Below, one piece after another: positions 11,277-25,171 of a stretch of DNA of 64,000 bases; the first letter of the stretch is position 1; every line of letters starts with the position of its first letter. Origin of the DNA: Gorsachius magnificus (lineage: Eukaryota; Chordata; Aves; Pelecaniformes; Ardeidae); NCBI GenBank assembly GCA_034008185.1, contig CM067081.1, positions 8,431,821 to 8,495,820 of the forward strand, read 5' to 3'. The notes beneath the pieces were generated by a model. The model was not told where the DNA came from and searched no databases. It was given only the letters and a program-made list of their open reading frames with translations. The position numbers were made by a program, and so were the translations under genes.

Positions 11277-11831
11277 ATGAGCAGAACAGGTACTACCCCT
11301 GCAGGCTGAGATAGGAGGCCCCATGGCTGTGGCTGCTTTGCCCTACAGCAGTGGGTTAGATGCTCTACTTTGTCCTGTTTCAAACCAAGTATCCAGGTAG
11401 GCAGGTCTTCACCATAGGTGAACGTATTTGGCAGTTTTGTGTCTTGTGTTGCCTTGTGCAGGTTGTGAAGGAACTCTAGCAAATCCATAGCACATAAGCA
11501 TAATTTATAACCAGCTACATTCTCAGTATTGCAAGGTAGATAACTATCACGGTCTTTGTTACCGGGGGTGTTGCAGCCTGGGTAACATAAGGGATGTTAG
11601 GTATTCACTTGGAGACTGATGCAAGAGGCTGGTGATTTCACACCAGAGCTTCTGTGTGCCTTCAGAGTTTGTGACCCAGGTTGAGGTCGGATGAAGTAAA
11701 CACCTCTCGTGTCCCACGTGTGGGTTGCGTAAAAGGGATGGGTGCACAAACATGAATCTCACAAAGCACATTACTTACCTAATTTACTTACAGTTTCACC
11801 AAACTGATTAAAACCAAAGTAGTGCTCTGTA
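11277..11831. other. Sequence between the two 93-bp copies, right part
   Basis: Unassigned. A minus-strand frame of 123 codons (11,117-11,488) spans the hairpin and is not recognised as a protein. Confidence 0.5.
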
Positions 11832-11924
11832 TTTTATATGATTTAGGCTGCAATTTCAGTTAAGTCAATAAATTAGCAGATTCGAATTATCCAGTCACCA
11901 AGTTAACATGGCAGATAGCCAGAT
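11832..11924. repeat. 93-bp duplicated segment, copy B
   Basis: Direct-orientation partner of 10,101-10,193. Differences lie in the second half (for example CAAATT/CGAATT and TTAATAC/TTAACAT). Similarity falls away outside these limits on both sides. Confidence 0.85.
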
Positions 11925-13190
11925 TACGTAACGAAAGAAGTAATTATTTTTTTTTAACCTTATCTTAGAATTTAATGAAGGCCTAGTTTTCTTTTAAGCG
12001 GAAAAACCCAGCTACTATTTAGCTAATAATGTACTGACATAGTTAACATGTCACTGGTGGACCCTGTCATTAATGGGCATAGGTGGCTGTTGAATATTGA
12101 GTGTATATTTTGGTCTTAGGTCAGATAAATGATCCAAGAATTGTACCTGTGCTCAGCTCAGCGAAGTACAGTTATACAGAAGCCTGTGTCACATCTTTAA
12201 ATCTCCCTGTTAATAAACATTAGCAGTTTTATGTTGTTCTTTGCCATCACTATGCAATAACACAGGATCTTTTTGAAGATTTAACATGTAGATAGATGAT
12301 GGCTGAATCATCTCCAACAGCAGTTTGCAAATAGCACTGGCTTTTTCACTGAGAAGAACATACCAGTGACAGCGTGCTTTCCATTTTTAGCAACTAAAAA
12401 AGACACGGTTCACCCTCCTCCTCTCTAACTGTGGCTTCATGACACAATAAATCCAGCATTAGGATCTTTAATATCCGACCAGATATGCCCTAACCCACTA
12501 TGCAAGGTGCAGACCCAGCTTTCACTCATGCTGTCAGTTAAAATTTCTTGAAAAGTTTTGTTAATGTTGTACTGCCACACTTAATGCGATTACAGCTACT
12601 GTCTCTCTGTGCCATTGTCACTTTATGTCAGATCAGATAGCAGCTATCAGCTATTATAAAGCTCACATGAACTCCATACCATAGATACTTAATAATTCAA
12701 TGGAAACGTGGCCATGTGCCCATACCTAACTGGAACCAAGCCCATACGCTTGGGGATCCGCTAGTGTGTGGATCCAGTAATAAAAATGATGGAAGCAGTC
12801 TTACACATGCACTGCACACACGCTAAAAATAAGACATGCTTTCACTGAGAAAAAGTTAAAAATAAAAAGGTCAGACAGCTGTTTAATTTTGTAGGATCTC
12901 TCTCCTTAAAGTCGCTCTGCGATTTTACCAAACTGGGTGTTCTTCCATAAGCATGAAAGGCAGAGTGCGTAAGAGCCTTGGCTGAGAAAACTTAGCCCTG
13001 GCTTCTAGATGAGATTGCCAATGCAAGACCTACATCAGTATCAATTTTGTCTAATAAAAATAATTAAAATTTCTTCAGCACAGTATTTTTTCACATCCCT
13101 TCTTTTCTTGTCAGTCACTGTCATATACTCAGCATTTTTTAGGCACTCCAGATTTTTGCTGTGAAGGAACAGAAGAAGTAGTAATTTTTG
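11925..13190. other. Intergenic, no gene recognised
   Basis: Unique-looking sequence with short homopolymers; no exon, RNA gene or repeat assigned. Confidence 0.5.
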
Positions 13191-13668
13191 GGCCCCTCAG
13201 TTCAAGAAGGATATTGTGTTGCTGGAGCATGTCCAGAGAAGGGCAACGCAGCTGGGGAGGGGTCTGGAGGACAAGGCTGATGGGGAGCGGCTGAGGGAAC
13301 GGGGATTTTCAGCCTGGAGAAGAGGACGCTGAGGGGAGACCTTATTGCTCCCTACAACTGCCTGACAGGAGGCTGTAGTGAGGTGGGGGTCGGTCTCTTC
13401 TCCCAGGTGATAGGACGAGGGGAAATGGCCTCAAGTTGCCCAGGGCAGGTTTAGATTGGACATTAGGAAAAATGTCTTCACCGAAAGGGTTGTCAAGCAC
13501 TGGAACAGGCTGCCTAGGGAAGTGGTGGAATCTCCATTCCTGGACGTTATTTAAAAGATGTGTAGATGAGGTGCTTAGGGACATGGTTTAGTAGGCATGG
13601 TGATGTTGGGTTGATGGTTGGACTTAATCTTGGAGGTCTTTTCCAACCTTAATGAGTCTATGATTCTA
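13191..13668 (+). mobile_element. CR1 LINE, 5'-truncated (ORF2 C-terminus and 3' end)
   Basis: Carries the sense strand of the CR1 ORF2 C-terminal region (GGCTGAGGGAACGGGGATT, then FSLEKR-like and RGDLIA-like codons, frameshifted), the conserved GGTCTTTTCCAACCTTAATG block and a tail ending TCTATGATTCTA. About 480 bp, with substitutions and small indels, so not functional. Same subfamily as the copy at 60,165-61,747. It is the only well-preserved CR1 in the left 34 kb. Confidence 0.93.
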
Positions 13669-15671
13669 AGAGCTCTCAGCTCATCTTGTTAGCTTTTGAC
13701 CTAAAAAACACAAGGCTCTTTGGCATTTTATAAGAGGACATTCCACTCATAGCTAAACAATTGAAGTTTTCTTGTTCCAGGTATCAAGGGGCTTTGTAAA
13801 AAGCCTGCCATGTTCTTCTCTTCATATGTGAGTGAATTCAAGCTTAGGAAGACATGGTATGCTATTAATTTTGGTTGTAGCGTTTCAGGGAAGAGTGAGG
13901 AGAAGGAGAAGAGAAGCGACATGATCACTGCAAAGTCACTTCTTGGACTTCTGGCTCCTTGTGTTCAGCTGGATTTCTGAAAGACACAACCACTGCTTAG
14001 TATCTCCATTGCTTTAAGATTGATCTTTGTGTGTTAAAAAAAAAGGCATTTTTCATGCCCTCAGGTTTTGCATCGTTGATTTTTCTTGGAAGACTGACAT
14101 GTCTGGCCCAAGCCACCCATGACCAGTCAGCAGAAGGGCAATGAATGATATTTTCATGTGCTGTTGTACCAATATGTACTTCCTTCCTTTGTCACAGAAG
14201 CTGCAGGATGTGTTGATTCAGTAGAAAAACAAACCCTGTAATAACTGCAAAAATTTCTAATCGTTACAGTCCCAGCTGGTTTTAATGCTTGTCTTAGTTC
14301 AATTCAATAAAATGACTGGATCTTAAATAGCACGTGCATAGATGTTCTTACTATAGTAAATCTCTTTCCCTTGGCTTCTCACAAGACACAACATCTTTGT
14401 AGCACTGCTGCAAGTCCAGAGACAAGACATCTGCAGGAAAGAGTAGAGCTTGTTTTGCTGATAAGCAGCTGCTTTTTGAAACCGAAGTAGAAGTAGCCCC
14501 TCCTCTAAGCATGCATTCTCTTCAAACATGTCACAATTTCCCTGTTGCTAAAGTCCATCCTGTCAATTTGTTCCTTGTTGATTTTGGCAGAAGATTCATC
14601 TAAATCAAATAAGTGGTGAAAAATTCCTGCTCTAAGAAAGTAAGATCTCACCGGGAAAGCTGATCATAGCCATTAAAATGTTCCACAAGAAAAGCCATCA
14701 TGTCGCATCCGTATTTTCCTTGTCAAAGATTTTGCAAAATTCTGCGTCTTGACAAAGCAACTGTAAATTGTCTATGTCCATAAGGCACTGCATTTCAAAT
14801 CTGGAAAATTGTTGGCTCTTTTACGCCACTGATAAAATTCGGCTTGTTCCATCTTCTTTCCTTGTTTCTCTGTGAGATAATATCTAAAAAAGACTTGGTT
14901 CTGGGAAGGCATGATGGCAATACAACAGCATATAGGTTATGCATGAGCTGACACTGTATCAGATGGGCCCAGTGATAGCCAAGACCAAAGTGACTTACGG
15001 CACTGTCCAAGAGAAGAACAGGAATGTCTCGCTGGCAGAAAGGAATCAACAATAACATAGCTCTGCGGTCTCAGCACACCCATCAGACTGCACAGCCACT
15101 GAAAATGTAGCTCTTTAGCCAAGACATTATGTTTTCAGAGTCAAAGTCAAACTAAACTAAGCCATGGTGAATAAGACCATCCAACCTGCTCTACCTAAGC
15201 CCCCGCTATGTTCTGTTGAGAAAGGATAAAATAGCCAACTCTGCAAACTTGATGAAAGAATTTATGTTCTGTTTGCAGACACCTACTCTATTTCAGCCCT
15301 TGCAGGGTCAGATGTCGCGCTGCTGAGATTTCAGTGGCATTAGGAGCTCGCTCTGAAAGGCAGTGACATCCAGTCCAGTGGAGCATGGCAATATCTACTT
15401 TCTAGCTGAATCCAGAACTTCTTGGGCCCCTGGACTCATTACACTATGGGAGGAGAGTTAGGTGCCTTGGCACGCAGTAAATGCAGGTAACTAATCCCCC
15501 AAATCAAGCATTCATTAATTTAACCCAAACTAAACACAGCTAATTTTGTAGCAATTTATTACAATTCAAATCAGCGGTGATGATGCCCTAGGAAAGGGCA
15601 GTAATTCATCCAAAACTGATAAAACTGAGACTAGTTCAAGTAAAAACTGTCGTTTGGTTATCATCAAACCC

Positions 15672-15690
15672 AGTCCCAGGGGGCAGACAG
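15672..15690 (+). promoter_or_regulatory. CTCF-like motif
   Basis: Contains CCCAGGGGGCAGA, matching the AGGGGGCAG part of the CTCF core but only partly the left side. Motif match only. Confidence 0.25.
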
Positions 15691-17672
15691 CAAACAAGAA
15701 GGAGCCTATACAGGGAAGGCTAAAGGGTTAGAGATGACTCAATATTTCACAGCATCATTGCAAACAGGAAGAGGCTATTTCATAAATCACGGGTCATTTC
15801 CATAACCTGAAAGCCCATATGTATACTAACAGGTCATTACAGCAAGGAATCACACACAAGATTTTCCATATTATTAACCTCAAGCAGAGCTCAAGTGCTG
15901 CACGCACTTAAAGCCTGCAGAAAGCTCCACACAGTCTGGTGTAAGACTGGAGAATGTTCTGGAAGAGCCCCAGCATACGCTGGTGTCATGAATACACCCT
16001 CATGTGTGCAGTAACTTTGTCTTGTCCTCCTCACCCTGTTCCTCTAATCCTTTAATCATTCTTATAGCATTTGTCTGCATTCAAATACATCAAACACCCT
16101 TCTTCCACCATGGACAGTTTTGGAAAGTGGTTCAAAAGGCTTGATCCCTGCAGAAGAGGAGGATGCAAATCCTGCTCATGTGAGTTTGGTATTGCCTGTG
16201 TTTTGTAGAAGGGAAGGCCAGAGGTTATCTGCTGTTTGTAGCCATTATGGAAGATGCCTCTTCAGTCTTTTGCTGGAGTTGGTCACTAGTTCGCTCTGTT
16301 TCTGCAAATGGAGAGGGATGTTACCTGCTCTAGTAGATAGAGGCCTCATCTGCACTATATTTCTGAAATAGTTCAAAATGAAGAATGCTGGTACTCAGGT
16401 TTTTTGAAAATGAAAAGAACTTTAGGTAGGAATTCTGTTTTGAAAACATAGGTTCTGAGTGGCAAAATAACTGAAATCAAGGACAGGAATTTTGGAATTT
16501 TTGTTCAAACCTTTCAAAACTACTTAAATATGCATAGGCGAATTCTCAACAGAACATCTAGTACAGAATATAAATCACTATATATTAGAACATGACAAAT
16601 TTTCCAACATCACTTATTACTACCTTTTATTATGTACAGCTTCCTAACAGATCTCCAGTCAACAACAGCCTGAACTACTTATACTTGTGCAATTGTTCCC
16701 ATGTGGAATTCTACTGATTGCAGAAAAGTTAATGACGTAATGACTAATTACATAAGTAACTGTCAGACTTTATGTCATTGCATGTGAAATCAGATCCATA
16801 AAATCTATTGTCTACAGACCTTTAAAGATGAGGCAGAGCATTACCCACTATTGGTAACACCAGCCTGTAGACACAGTGGGCGAGACCTATCTAAGCTAGA
16901 CGTGTCGCTTAGAAGTCTAACTTTGAGCTAGTCTAGTCTCTGCTCCCTCTGTAGTCCACAGAGAGGAACAGACATCTCAAGGGACAAATTAGCCTCCCTG
17001 TAGCACAAGCACCTGAACTGAGCCCATTCCTGCATAATACTCACATAATTAACTGTCTAGTCATTAAATGTCACACATAGTGGGACTCCACATGAGACTA
17101 ATTATACATGCAGAAATAATGTTTGGGATCGGGGTCTTGCTAGATTGTGTTCTGCAAACTTAGATTCCTAAATTAGGATAAGAGGTATTGGATAGATCAG
17201 CCCTGGGATGTGTGCAGTCCTCTCTGCAGAGCACAAGGAAAGCCTCAGCACAGAGCGGGCATCTGCTAGATGCGTTAGATGTCTGAAGTTCGGCGAGATG
17301 AATTCCATTTGCTGTTAGTGTCTTAAGTTTCAATTCCTAATAAATGCTAGACCACTGACAACCCATTCACAGAGCTACTCCCTTCAAATACTTTAGTCCT
17401 AGACTGAAGTAGTTCCCAAACAATAGCAACACTATCTCAAACCGGTCTTCCTATACTTAATCTTTGGTTATTTCCATCTGGAAGAATAATGTCAAAGGAA
17501 AATAAACAGCAAGGAAAAGCTCAAATGAAAATCTGTTAAATACTTAACTTCTTACAATTACTAACTAAAGGTAACTGGAGGATTAGGAAATACAGGAAGC
17601 ACTGAGGCCATCACGCTCAATATTTAGCCTGTAAAGTGTTTAAACGATAAAGCAACGTATAAACAGTCTTAC

Positions 17673-17692
17673 AGCCACCCTCTGCTGGTGGA
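17673..17692 (-). promoter_or_regulatory. CTCF-like motif
   Basis: On the minus strand it reads CACCAGCAGAGGGTGGC; CCAGCAGAGGG is the common CTCF core, with T for C at the following position. It is the best CTCF match I noticed in the intergenic region. Confidence 0.35.
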
Positions 17693-20600
17693 GACCCCCA
17701 AGTACAGCGGGCTGGCAGCTGGAGCAGCCTCTCCAGTTTCCAGGCTAGCAGAGATCAACACCTCTGACAAGCATTTTGCAGCACCACATAGTATTCAGAT
17801 ACACTGAGGACTTCAGTTGGAGGGCTGACCTGGGCGGCAGGGAGCTTGGGAGACTGCAAGCCCGTCCCTGCCCATCAGCATGACAGGGTGCCAGGGGTTC
17901 TGCAGTGGGGGAGCCCTGCCATTCCATCACCCCACTTTGCAGCTGCGTTCAGCCTAGGTTTAAACTCAGCCACATCCCTAGGAGAGTCTGTAACAGGGGA
18001 AGAAGATACAAAGAGAAGGATTTGTGTCTGTTAACACAATCCATAGTCTCTTTGCTGTTCTGTAGGCAAAACAGGTGGGCTAGGACACCACAAACCCTGT
18101 CTAAACGTAGACTTTGTAAGCACATGCATGCATTCACTTTATTTAAAATAAAATGCAAATCAATGGTCCTGTTTTGAAAATCAGGGCTCCTCTTATGATG
18201 TTTACTGTTTTCTAAAGAAATAACACAAAGCCACTTTATACCTTGGACTTTGAAAAGTGAGCATATTCAGTGATGCCACAAAACTGGATATGTGGATGGA
18301 CACGAGTAGTTAAATCTGGTATTACAAGAAGGTTCAAGAAGTTGTATTTTATCTACAGATGGCTTCCAAGATGGCTCCTTATTAAAGTGGAGTGGCAGCC
18401 AGCTACATTTATTAGTGCATTAAAATGGGGGGAACCCTACAGAAGTACTGTTAAGTGTTTGAATCTCCTCTTTAAAATGTTATCAACTAGTTTTCAAAAC
18501 ATTTTAGACATAATACTGTAGTCATAACATTGTAAGAAAGGCTGGGTTTGCTCACCCTGCTGCAAAGCTTTTGCATTATTGTATGAGTGGTGACTGGTTG
18601 GTTCCCAGCAATACTGGGGTTCTGCATCTTCACTGGGTATCTGCAAAACAGCACTTCTGAGGTATTTGAGGCAATTGGCTTATCCTCAGGTGTCATTGGT
18701 TTAGGAAATGGAAGGTGCTACTTTTAACTTTTAAAATGCAAAGGTTAAAAAATATGAAACTCAGCACATAAAGAGCACTTTTCATCTACCTTTTAAGTGT
18801 TATTTCCCCCCTCAGAGATTCAGTGGGAACCAGACAGATTGTCCCCCAGAGATAAGAGATGCCAAAGCAGAGTAACAGCAGCCAGATATTCACCCAGATG
18901 TGCTCCAGTGCAAAACATGGTACTGAGGTGTAAACAATTTGCCCACTGAATGTACCAGGAGACGATCCAGGTCCTCTGAAGTTTTTACTCAGTAAGTCTT
19001 GTGATTTATGACCCTATTTTAATATTTGTTATTCAGATATTCCTGACTTATCTAATGTGGATACATGAAGCTGTAACAGAAAACATGAAAGAAATGCCTA
19101 CTAAGAAATGTCATTTATACACCTCTGCATAAAAAGTCATATTTTTACAAAGTGGAGAAATGTAATTTTAAGTTACACAGAATATGTAGGGATTCACTGG
19201 GGTTTATGTAGCTGAAACATCTAGTTAAAAAAAAATGGAAATGGATCAAATGTTCCCATCAACATCTGCTCTGAAGGACCCCTGGAAAAAGTGTAGAGCC
19301 ACCTTCACATCGTGAGCTCATCAGGGCTTCCTTACTTGGCAGAGGATTTCAAAACCCTAACACAAAATTACAGCTATAGGGCCATGGAAGAATATTTGAT
19401 CACAGTGCCTCCAAAGAAAGGACAAGACTCTACAAAGGTATTTCTTGGACCATGTCCACATTAGTGTCCCCTCTGTGACCAACTGTGTAAGGACCAGCAG
19501 CTTTTTTCCACAGCCATCTATGAAAAAAATGTGTTCATCTGATGGCACGCCAAGACACATCCAGGCGTCCTGTATCTAAAGACTGCTTGTGCTAAAGGGA
19601 CATACTTATTAGAGCAGCCATTTTCAAACAAGAACGGGAATGAGCTTCAGGAAGGGGGACATAGAAGCCACAGGGACAGAAGGTGACAAAGGTAGAAGAT
19701 AGCACCTCTTCAGATTGGTGTCCTCACCTCCCACCACCTGGGGCAGGGGATGGATGGAAGCAACTGATCAGACCCCTGCACCAGCTCTGGAGCCATTCAG
19801 GATGTCCCAATACACAAGGAGAAAAGGAGGGCTCTTTCCTCCAAGCTTTCTTTTTCCTTCTTTATAACGATGAGATGCAGTAGCTGGAATTCTGCAGCCA
19901 CCAGAATCACCAAGTCCACACAGCTGAACAAATGGGGAATTATCCTGCAGCTTCTCACACACATCGGGACATCACCTACCGATTGAACACTGAGTGTGAC
20001 GTACTGCGTATGGGCGGCAGTGAGATACTACAGAAAAGGAGAAAACCCAAAGTTTGGAAAACCTGCGTGTTGGCACAAAGCCTTAACACCCATGTTATTA
20101 GCTAGAAACAAAATAGCATCCAAAACCAAATGCCATTTGAGGGCGGTGGAGATGAGCAAAATAATGCCTTGCAGTTCCCTGCTGTGTCACTAACTGTGGA
20201 GCAGCACATCCAGGGAAGGCTGGGGTAGCCACCCTGTTGCATCCCACAGAAATGCACATTACCTGGAGGTTGTGCACAGAAAGCACTACCACAGCACAGG
20301 GAAAATTCAGGTGCGCATTTCCTTTGGGAGGAATAAGACTGACAAAGCGACTGCACCCAAGAGGCAGATCCACCAATACCAGAGAGCATGGGTGAGTATT
20401 ACAGGGAAGCAGGCATACTCCAAAGTCTTGGCTGTCATGATTTTTACCTAAATTTACCTTCAAATAACAGAGAACCGACTATAGCGAAAGGTTGGGATAC
20501 TTGAGATACTATCAAACCACTGTGAATGAGGCTGCAATGCCACTCAGAATGAACGGCAGCAATGTTATCCATTCTGGAGAGCCGGAACATTGAAGCGTTG

Positions 20601-20864
20601 ACAGAAACTTGTGAGACCCCACACGTACCTGCTTCCACAGCCAAGCACATCACATGCCTCGGTACTCATGACAAGGTTAACCTGCAGCCAAATAACCTTC
20701 TCAAGGATGAGGGTTCAAAAGAGAGACATGATTAGAAATTTCAGCAAAACAAGATGATTCACACAAACCGTGTTTGTTGGGGACCAGGCTTTCACGTTCG
20801 TTCAGTTCTCAAGAGGGAGCAGCTACTCCATCCCAGGAGTCTATTTTTCCATGATTCCCCTGTC

Positions 20865-21052
20865 TTATTAATTTATATTTTATAAATTATCAATGTATAA
20901 ATTATTAATACACATAATAGATAAATGTATTTAAACTTAAACATTTATATACATATATGCATCTATTTCCAGGTATGTATTTATAAATATATTTACACTA
21001 TTAAAATATTTATAAATTATTAATTTATAAATTAAATGTTTAATTATTTACA
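20865..21052. repeat. AT-rich block
   Basis: About 190 bp almost entirely A and T, with recurring TATAAATTAT and ATTTATAAAT words. Low-complexity; may behave as a matrix-attachment or easily unwound element. No protein coding content. Confidence 0.75.
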
Positions 21053-24000
21053 ATGAAGAGTAAGCAAATTAATTTTCATTGTACCAGAGCACCTACTAAA
21101 CTGAACTCTTTCCTCACTCACTCATTTCCAGGAGGTAGCACCGGGACAGTGGTTGCTCCAGTCACAATCTACCCTGGGGACACGAGGAGCTTTCAGTGGG
21201 CAGGAATTTGCAGGAGGCTACACGGGCCTCAGAGGTATGAGCCAGTAAAGCACGACTGCCCTTCAGCCCTGGTGAGACGCAGTACCCCCTCGGCTGCACA
21301 ACACCCTCCTGCCAATTCACGCGAGGATGGCACCTGCCTCTACCTCTCCTCGCTTGTTTTTCCAGATACGTTAACAGCAGCAATAATCTAACTCTTAGGG
21401 GACACAATTACTATTTTAGTTGACATTCGCTAGAGCAGAGCAAATACAGCCAAGCCACTGCACGTGTCACTATAAAGCAGCCGCCACCACATCATCCTCA
21501 TCAGAGGACAACAATCACCATTACCGGCACGGAAGCAGCAAGCTGTATTTGCACTGTAAAAGAGTCTACAGTGGTGAAGCCGACTTCACTCGTATCAGGA
21601 GCACTGCAAAAATGTTTATGTGGCAAACCGAACTTAGCCTTTTCATCTATCATACATGAAACATTTTAGTGCCCAATTCTCTTTCTGCAGATCTACTCTG
21701 CCATTCAAGGGCTATTTGGCTTGGTGTGCAGGGGTAACATACAACTCTCTTAAGAATCTCAGACATCAGTTCTGTTGCAAGATAACAAATTGTTACCGTT
21801 GGTCATAAAAGGCAAAATTTAGAGGTAAACTGCTCCACATCATACTCCAGCCCTCTTCTCTCATTGGGATTTGTCTGGACTACATCTAGTGCTGCTTACA
21901 GACGTCAGGATTGCTCAAGCTACCACTGCCTGGTCAGAAGTCTGCACGCAGCAAAACATTTGGCTGGGTCATGAAGCCTAAAGCAGAAAAACATGGTTAA
22001 CAAAAGCATCCATGAGCACAAGGGACACGCTGCTGATCCTCCCTTACAAAATAAACTGCATCCTTAGATGCATGGTTTAATGACTCAAGAGACTTCAGCA
22101 ACAAGCCCAAGGACTTCTGCTGTGCACCTGGCCACCCATTTTTAGGGTTGGGTTGGAAATGCTCTAAACCAGCTCACTAACCTGATCCTGGTTTTAGAAA
22201 GCCACACAACTACAAGCCCCCTCCGTTTCCACGCTGAGCCACAGAAAAGCATAGACAGGGCAGGGAGGGTGCGCAACACCCTGATTAAGACACTGATAGC
22301 CCACTGTGCCGCTCCAGATAGTTGCCTTGGCCTGAGAGGGAACAGCGTAGTGTGCCACAGGAGGGCAAGGGGCAGAGACACCACCAAACTCCTTAAAGCA
22401 GCAATGCCACCAAAGCCTCTGCGACTTCATTCTCTGGGAGCTCAAAGCAGCGAGCCAAGGTAACACGCCTCGTGGGAACGCATGCCCAAAAACACTCTGC
22501 TGGATACAAAACAACTGAGATACAAATCCAGAACCTGAGGATAGGACAACAGCTCTACTTTGAGCAGTTAGCTTAAATAGCTTCACACCTCTGCACTGAA
22601 AATCCTCTCCTATGTTGTAGCACATCAGGCCCATTAAGACAAAAAATTTATCCCCACCTTGAGAGCCCTAGGTCTTGTGCATGCAGAAGAGCAAGGTTCA
22701 AAAGAGATTCTGGATCATGCAACTTGGTAAAGTGACCGATCCTAGCAGAAGCATTTTAAAATCTTTTCCATAGTCGTGCAACAGGAAGCCAAGGGCTGTA
22801 AGAGCAACCACTGAATTCATCCTAAGGAAGCAAGCTTGTGTAAACCCAACCTACGTGGACTGGGGCCAAGACGTAAAGGTTAGCTGCTTACTAGCAGTCC
22901 ACTGAATTATATCCTCAGGACACTGCATGTAAATAACTTGACAGAACAGAGCAAGTGAAGCCACGCAAGTGGAAACTTGGCCAAGAACCCGAGATACTCA
23001 CCGTTGTTCCTGATTTTCCAGGAAGAGGTATTTGCAGAGAAACGGCAAAAAACCAACCAATAACCAGGTGGTTGAAAAGATAACACACAGAAAGGGTAAC
23101 AGTTTGGGTCAGCACCAGAGTCCAAGGCAAGGAAGAGGAGCAAACCCAGGGAATTCTGGCACAGGAGGTGCTATCAAGTGACACTCTCCCTGGTGTTGTG
23201 TGCTTTTTCACAGTGCAGCATTACTTGCCCAGAAGGAAAATGGTTTGTGTGTTAAGGAATGCTCCAACTGTAACTGTTGTTTAGGTACTCACACTGCCAA
23301 AGCTTGTACTTTAAGCTGAATCATATAGGAAGCAATGTGTAATTTTGCACCACCACATCCAAATAGCCAAGGAACCCGAGAAAACTAGCAGGCAGAGTCA
23401 GGGACTCCAGCATTATCAGTTTAGTTGCAGGACTTTGTTAGAAAATAGTGCATAATTTGACACAGGATTCCAGTTGTTAAAATTAAATTTTCACCTGCGG
23501 TTATGGCTTTTACACTCTCCCTGTGTCCAACACTCTTTCCTACAAACCTCAAAATGTAAACAGAGACAAGGATCAGTGCTGGAAGATTGCCATAACTGAA
23601 GGCTCACACTGCCTTCATAGCAGCATTCATCATTTCCCAAAATGCTTCTTTCCCCTGTATTTTTAGTGGGCTTTTAACTTCAGTAGCTTATGTGACCTGT
23701 CAAAAAAAAAAATTCCCTGCTGCTGCCTTCCCCTTTTTTGTTGAAGGAGTAAAAGCTAATACCACGCTTGAGGATTTGCCAGCTCATGGACTACTTGTCT
23801 GGCACAGATGTGCACGTTGGCTGCACAGTATCAGTTATCAGCTCAGGTTTACCAGTACACAACAAAAATAGACCTTTCCAAGATTAGTGCCAACTGAGCG
23901 AGGTCTGCACCTATAGCAGCCTTGGCCCAATGCCCCTACCTGCTTTATGCAATACAGGGTTTTACCCACTTTTGCGCTGAAGAGGGCAGCACACACATGA

Positions 24001-25127
24001 AGTACATCTGAACCAGCATCGCCCCAGTGGTTTTTCGTCCCAGGTGGAACCATGCAGGTGCACTTGCTGCGTGTATTAAAGCTGGAACATGGGCAACCAA
24101 AGGATTTACACTCTGCCCTTGAGCCCATCAGAGTCATATTTGCATGCCAGTCTCCAGCAGCCCACGGGTGGGGAAGGCTTCTTATCTCTGTGCAGTGCTG
24201 CCATCAGCCAGATAACTCTGCAGGAGTCAGGGGGACCAAGAAAAGTGATGTTTTTTACATCATAAAACACTCACGAGAAAAATGGAAGCTGCTTAGGTGG
24301 TTCTGAACTGGATAGCTGCATATGCTCTCAAGAGAAATGTGGTCTGCCTTGCAACCCTATGATCTTCAGTGCTCATCTTCAGGCCACCCCAAGTCAAGAA
24401 ATCCAGCCACACACAGCCAAGAAACAGCTGCAGAACATGCTCAACTTTTGAGCCTCCTCCATTTAGCAAGTTTCCCCAACTGCTAGTATGCCTCCCCGAA
24501 AGGGAGCTTCCCAAAACTGGAGTCTCTTGTACTCCAACTACCTGCAGTTTTCCAAGGCCCAGAGTGCCCCAACTAGCATTTTTAAGTCCCCTATTCTGAT
24601 GTCCTTCTCCAGTATCTACCATAAAAGTAATTTCCTGTTTCAGTATTGGATGAGCTCCTACTTGAATTCAAGGGAGCGAAAAAGTTGTGGAAGATATAAG
24701 AGTTTTTTTCTGTCTACTAAAATGAGTTCTTTCAGATACCAGTTCTTATGAACCCCAGGATGTGCAGTAGCCTGCACTCCCTCTCCTGTTGCTTAACTGC
24801 TATTGAACTGCTGCCATTGTTGAGGTCATGTCCACGCTACCTGAAAAGCCTCTTGACTGCTCTTAGAGCACTCCTCTTGTGCTGAAAGATAAAAAAAGTT
24901 AACACTTTAGTCAGTAAAATGATTTTCACAGAAGCTTTACACGTGCTTTTTTTAGCTATGCAGGAGTAGTAGGTTCTTCCAGAACCACTTGTTGAACCAG
25001 TGTTCAACAGCTGCCTCCCTACAATTTCACTGAGAACACTTAAAAGGCACAGCAGCCTTCCACTCTTACTGGTGTTTTTCCAAGCTCTCCCTGTTCAAGA
25101 ACAAAGCAGACGACACAATGTATTTCT
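21053..25127. other. Intergenic, no gene recognised
   Basis: Unique-looking sequence. Minus-strand frames of up to 146 codons (22,194-22,634) have no family resemblance and are compatible with chance. Short low-complexity runs only, such as A11 near 23,702. Confidence 0.5.
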
Positions 25128-25171
25128 CTGTATCGTTATCATTAAGATACTTGAAAACAATAACGATACAG
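25128..25171. repeat. Hairpin with 12-bp perfect arms
   Basis: CTGTATCGTTAT at 25,128-25,139 is exactly reverse-complementary to 25,160-25,171, with a 20-base spacer. Pairing stops at both ends of the arms. The stem is too short for a usual pre-miRNA. Confidence 0.85.

Larger units (their letters stand above)
13669..20864. other. Intergenic, no gene recognised
   Basis: About 7 kb of AT-rich unique sequence. CTCF-like motifs lie at 15,672-15,690 (+) and 17,673-17,692 (-). A stretch near 18,925-18,990 faintly resembles an antisense MIR/L2 end but is too weak to call. No long open frame and no splice-bounded candidate exon stands out. Confidence 0.5.

Noticed and set aside
22194..22634. 146-codon minus-strand frame
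   Set aside because: No recognised domain, no splice or promoter context; consistent with chance.
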